The position numbers and the translations under genes were made by a program. This document shows, piece after piece, positions 60,957-64,000 of a stretch of DNA of 64,000 nt (the stretch's first letter is position 1; each line of letters begins with the position of its first letter). The notes under the pieces were generated by a model that searched no databases, was not told where the DNA came from, and was given only the letters and a program-made list of their open reading frames with translations. Origin of the DNA: JBAZDC01 sp041654595. GTDB lineage: Bacteria; Pseudomonadota; Gammaproteobacteria; Burkholderiales; Burkholderiaceae_B. Location of the stretch: assembly GCA_964551305.1 (NCBI GenBank), contig CAZKBT010000007.1, positions 3,727 to 67,726 on the forward strand. The letters run 5' to 3'.

Positions 60957-62098
60957 TGACGCAAGACCTGGCGCATGCATTTCCGGACTTTGCGCTGCGC
61001 GTGGCGCAATGGCAGAACCTGCACGGGCGTAAGCATCTGCCCTGGCAAGGCAGCGGCGATCCCTATGAAACCTGGCTATCGGAAATCATGCTCCAGCAGA
61101 CCCAAGTGAGCACGGTCATCGGTTATTACCATCGCTTTCTACAGCGATTCCCGACCCTGGATAGCCTGGCCGAGGCGCAGCAGGACGAGGTCATGCCCTA
61201 TTGGGCCGGACTGGGCTATTACGCGCGAGCCCGCAATTTGCATCGCTGCGCGCGGGAAATCATCGAAAAATGGTCGGGAAGGTTTCCGCCCAACGCCGAA
61301 CTGATCAGCACCCTGCCGGGAATCGGCCGATCCACGGCGGCGGCCATCGCCGCGTTCTGCTACGGCGAACGCAGTCCCATCATGGACGGCAACGTCAAAC
61401 GCGTGTTTACGCGCTACTTCGGCATACACGGCGTGCCGAGCGCCAAGGCCACGGAAAACCGGCTTTGGGAAATCGCGCAGGCGGTGCTGGACGCCGCGCC
61501 CCGCCCCCTGGACATGACCGCCTATACCCAGGGACTGATGGACCTGGGTTCCACGCTATGCACGCGCGGCAAGCCCGATTGCGCCGCCTGTCCCTTGAAA
61601 AACGGTTGTTACGCCTACGAGCATGGCGTGCAAGCGCAGCTTCCCAGCCCCAAGCCGCGAAAAACCACGCCCGAGCGCCACTGCCAGATGCTGGTCCTGG
61701 AAAACGATGGCCGCGTCCTACTGGAGCTGCAGCCTTCGCCAGGCATCTGGGGCGGCCTGTGGAGCTTGCCGAAATTCGACGACGCCCAGGCCTTGGCGCA
61801 TTTCTGTACCCATTGGGGCCAGGCCATCGGCGCCGAACAGCGGATGTTGGGCCTGACCCACGTGTTCTCGCATTTCAAACTGCACATCGAGCCCTGGCTC
61901 GTGCGCTGCCGCACCCTGCCGCTGCGCGAACCGGAGCCCGACCTGACGTGGTTCAAGGTGCAAGACCTGGATCAAGCGGCCTTGCCCGCCCCCATACGCA
62001 AGATACTGCAAGGCATCTATGCCGATCGCGTTCAAGACGGGGACGAGCGCGGGCAGGCTGCGCTGCAATGGAACGACGAGCGGCACGCCGACCGCTAG
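60956..62098 (+). CDS. mutY: A/G-specific adenine glycosylase MutY
   Basis: A 380-residue base-excision enzyme removing adenine opposite 8-oxoguanine. Catalytic Glu lies in LSEIMLQQTQVSTVIGYY; HhH and catalytic Asp in STLPGIGRSTAAAIAAFCYG and SPIMDGNVKRV; the 4Fe-4S loop is C-X6-C-X2-C-X5-C (CTRGKPDCAACPLKNGC). The C-terminal NUDIX-like domain (GIWGGLWSLPKF, GLTHVFSHFKLHI) recognises 8-oxoG. Ends with a 4-nt convergent overlap with mrdB. Confidence 0.97.
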   Translation: MTQDLAHAFPDFALRVAQWQNLHGRKHLPWQGSGDPYETWLSEIMLQQTQVSTVIGYYHRFLQRFPTLDSLAEAQQDEVMPYWAGLGYYARARNLHRCAREIIEKWSGRFPPNAELISTLPGIGRSTAAAIAAFCYGERSPIMDGNVKRVFTRYFGIHGVPSAKATENRLWEIAQAVLDAAPRPLDMTAYTQGLMDLGSTLCTRGKPDCAACPLKNGCYAYEHGVQAQLPSPKPRKTTPERHCQMLVLENDGRVLLELQPSPGIWGGLWSLPKFDDAQALAHFCTHWGQAIGAEQRMLGLTHVFSHFKLHIEPWLVRCRTLPLREPEPDLTWFKVQDLDQAALPAPIRKILQGIYADRVQDGDERGQAALQWNDERHADR

Positions 62099-63234
62099 CG
62101 GCGCAATGGCGGCCGATAGCGGCTGATGCTCATCAACAAGCCGCATGCCACGCCCTGCGTCAACAAAGCCGTTCCGCCATAGCTCATGAACGGCAGGGGC
62201 ACGCCCACCACGGGTAGTATGCCCGTCACCATTCCCACGTTGACGAACACGTAGACGAAGAACATCATGGCCATGGCGCCGCCCAGCAAGCGCCCGAATT
62301 GCATGTGCGACTGCATCGCGATATTCAGTCCACGCAGGATCAGCAGCAGGTACAGCACCAGCAGCATGATGCCGCCGTACAATCCGAACTCTTCGGCGAA
62401 GACCGCGAAAATAAAATCGGTCGTGCGCTCCGGCACGAAATCCAGATGCGATTGCGTGCCCTGCATGTAGCCCTTGCCGTAGATGCCGCCCGAGCCGATG
62501 GCAATCATGGACTGGATGGTATGGAAACCCTTGCCCAAGGGGTCGGAACTGGGATCCAGCAACGTGCATACCCGGTGCTTCTGGTAGTCGTGCAACACCA
62601 CCCAGTCCACATCCGGCCGGCAGATGTCCTGTTCATGGTAGACCAGGGTGCCCAGGCCGACGAGGCCCGCGATTACGACGGGGGCCAGCAGCTTGAAGGA
62701 CAACCCGCCGAAATAGATCACGAAAAACCCGGTGCCCAGCACCAGCAACGCCGTGCCCAGGTCCGGCTGCATGACGATGAGCATGAAAGGGATCGCCAGC
62801 AGCACGCCGGCCACCAGGAAATCCCGGATACGCAGCGTGCCGCGATGGCGATGGAAGTACCACGCCAGCATCATCGGCACGGCGATCTTGGACATCTCCG
62901 ACGGCTGGATGCGGACGAAGCCGAGATTGAGCCAGCGCGTCGCGCCCTTGCTGGTTTCGCCGAAAAATTCGACGCCCAGCAGCAAGACGACTCCGAACAC
63001 ATAGGCCAGCGGCGCGATCCGCATCAACCGGGGCGCCGGCACGAGCGCAACCACCCACATGCACAGGAATGCGATCAGAAAATTACGGTATTGGTCGGCG
63101 AATCGCCAGTCCGTACCGCCCACCGCCGAATGCATGACCGTCATGCCCAACAGCGCCATGAGTATCAGCAGCGTCAGCAACGGCGGGTCGAGCGCCGTCA
63201 CGGCGCGCAAAACCCATTGCACTATCCTTTTCAA
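62095..63234 (-). CDS. mrdB: Rod-shape peptidoglycan glycosyltransferase RodA (MrdB)
   Basis: A 379-residue SEDS polymerase with about ten membrane helices and the family blocks GATRWLNLGFVRIQPSEMSK, VMQPDLGTALLVLGTGFFVI and GKGYMQGTQSHLDFVPERTT. The start is TTG 63234, whose bases overlap the mrdA stop (TTGA) and which has GGGAG at 6 nt. Partner of PBP2. Confidence 0.96.
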   Translation of the reverse strand: MKRIVQWVLRAVTALDPPLLTLLILMALLGMTVMHSAVGGTDWRFADQYRNFLIAFLCMWVVALVPAPRLMRIAPLAYVFGVVLLLGVEFFGETSKGATRWLNLGFVRIQPSEMSKIAVPMMLAWYFHRHRGTLRIRDFLVAGVLLAIPFMLIVMQPDLGTALLVLGTGFFVIYFGGLSFKLLAPVVIAGLVGLGTLVYHEQDICRPDVDWVVLHDYQKHRVCTLLDPSSDPLGKGFHTIQSMIAIGSGGIYGKGYMQGTQSHLDFVPERTTDFIFAVFAEEFGLYGGIMLLVLYLLLILRGLNIAMQSHMQFGRLLGGAMAMMFFVYVFVNVGMVTGILPVVGVPLPFMSYGGTALLTQGVACGLLMSISRYRPPLRR

Positions 63235-64000
63235 AGCGCGCTCCCTTCGTCAGCCGGGCGTTCCTCATCGTTTGACGCAGGCAGGTCCTCGGGCTTGGTC
63301 ACGGCGTCTGGGGATTCACCCTGTTCCGGCTCGTCGTACGGCTCCGCCTCGTGCGGCTGAGCGAACGTCTCCAGCCCCATTGCCTCCCGTTCGGCCTGCT
63401 TGGACGCGTCCAGCCAATAGTCGAACACCGAGCGTGCGATCGGGGCGGCGACCGTCGCCCCCCAGCCACCGTTCTCGACGATCAAGGCCAGCGCGATCTT
63501 GGGATTGTCGACGGGGGCATAGGCCATGAACAGCGCGTGGTCGCGCAGCCGCTCGTCGATGGCGCTGGCGTTGTATTTGGCGCCGCGCAGGCTGTAGACC
63601 TGCGCCGTGCCCGTCTTGCCCGCCGCCGCATAGGGCGCGCCCGCGAACGCCCGGCGCGCCGTGCCGCTGCGCAGCACGTCCACCATCGCCTTGCGAATGA
63701 CGCCCAGATTTTCGGGCTTGAGCGGTATCGTATAGGAAGGCTCGGTCACCGTCGGGGTCGCCGCGCCCGTTTGCGTATCCTGCACGGCCCTTACTAGATG
63801 AGGCTTCATGTAGGTCCCTTCGTTGGCCAACACCGCCGTCGCCTGCGCCAGCTGCAGCAAGGTAAACGAGTTATAGCCTTGCCCCACGGCGATGGACACC
63901 GATTCTCCCGCATACCAGCGCTGCTGCTCGGGCTTTTTATACGCGTTGCGCTTCCATTCGGTGGAAGGCAGGATGCCGCGCCGCTCGCCGTCCAGGTCGA
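63231..64000 (-). CDS. mrdA: Penicillin-binding protein 2 (MrdA), C-terminal part; 5' end outside the window
   Basis: The frame is open to the window edge (reads DLDGERRGILPSTEWKRNAY near 64000), so only about 256 C-terminal residues are present. The transpeptidase KTG motif is in AGKTGTAQVYSL; SIAVGQGYNSFTLLQLAQAT and ALIVENGGWGATVAAPIARS are typical. The catalytic SXXK and SXN lie outside. The last 45 residues are acidic and variable. Confidence 0.95.
   Translation of the reverse strand, partial: DLDGERRGILPSTEWKRNAYKKPEQQRWYAGESVSIAVGQGYNSFTLLQLAQATAVLANEGTYMKPHLVRAVQDTQTGAATPTVTEPSYTIPLKPENLGVIRKAMVDVLRSGTARRAFAGAPYAAAGKTGTAQVYSLRGAKYNASAIDERLRDHALFMAYAPVDNPKIALALIVENGGWGATVAAPIARSVFDYWLDASKQAEREAMGLETFAQPHEAEPYDEPEQGESPDAVTKPEDLPASNDEERPADEGSAL

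Overview
The window is a high-GC betaproteobacterial chromosome segment, most likely from the Alcaligenaceae (Bordetella/Achromobacter/Pusillimonas group). This rests on the housekeeping genes and on a type III secretion (T3SS) operon whose gene order, as I remember it, is that of the Bordetella bsc locus. All identifications come from reading translated sequence, motifs and gene order; no database search was run.

Left flank (1-5040): a minus-strand group (rubredoxin, yqgE, ruvX, plsC-like acyltransferase) diverges from thiD-thiE-hemL. Right flank (45234-64000): argJ, rplU-rpmA, obgE, proB, an Lrp regulator with dadA, two regulators, a TPP riboswitch with thiC, an OmpA-like lipoprotein, an amino-acid ABC transporter (aapQMP), ftsEX, mutY and the start of the rod-shape genes mrdB/mrdA.

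Between hemL and argJ lies about 40 kb of T3SS island. (a) 5065-12935 holds effectors and chaperones: an ExoU-like patatin phospholipase, a fused double CesT-type chaperone, an 825-residue putative effector, three CesT-type chaperones in a row, and a divergent putative papain-like (Tox-PL-type) cysteine enzyme. (b) 13020-15370 holds regulators: BtrV (STAS), BtrW (kinase/anti-sigma), a BtrA/BspR-like protein and the ECF sigma factor BtrS. (c) 31819-15389 (minus) is a long, mostly translationally coupled operon: two Bsp22/EspA-like tip-filament proteins with a small acidic protein between them, translocon and its chaperones, inner rod, basal body, ATPase complex, export gate and secretin. (d) 32120-36934 (plus) encodes SctX, SctY, SctV, SctD, a YscE-like needle chaperone and the needle subunit. 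(e) 37018-39458 holds a second putative effector related to the 825-residue one, its chaperone, and one more chaperone. (f) 39764-45173 is a five-gene operon: periplasmic binding protein, GNAT acetyltransferase, two membrane sensor proteins and the phosphatase BtrU.

The most striking non-coding signal is a repeated two-block promoter, GGAAC-(15 or 16 nt)-GTTAC. It lies upstream of eight T3SS-related transcription units on both strands and I did not notice it elsewhere in the window. It is the likely BtrS recognition site and ties structure, effectors, chaperones, btrA and the btrU operon into one regulon. BtrU dephosphorylating BtrV, BtrW kinase, BtrA and BtrS would then form a feedback-controlled switch, with the binding protein and sensors as possible periplasmic input. 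Notable absences are a recognisable SctW/BopN gatekeeper and a gene between sctU and sctC.
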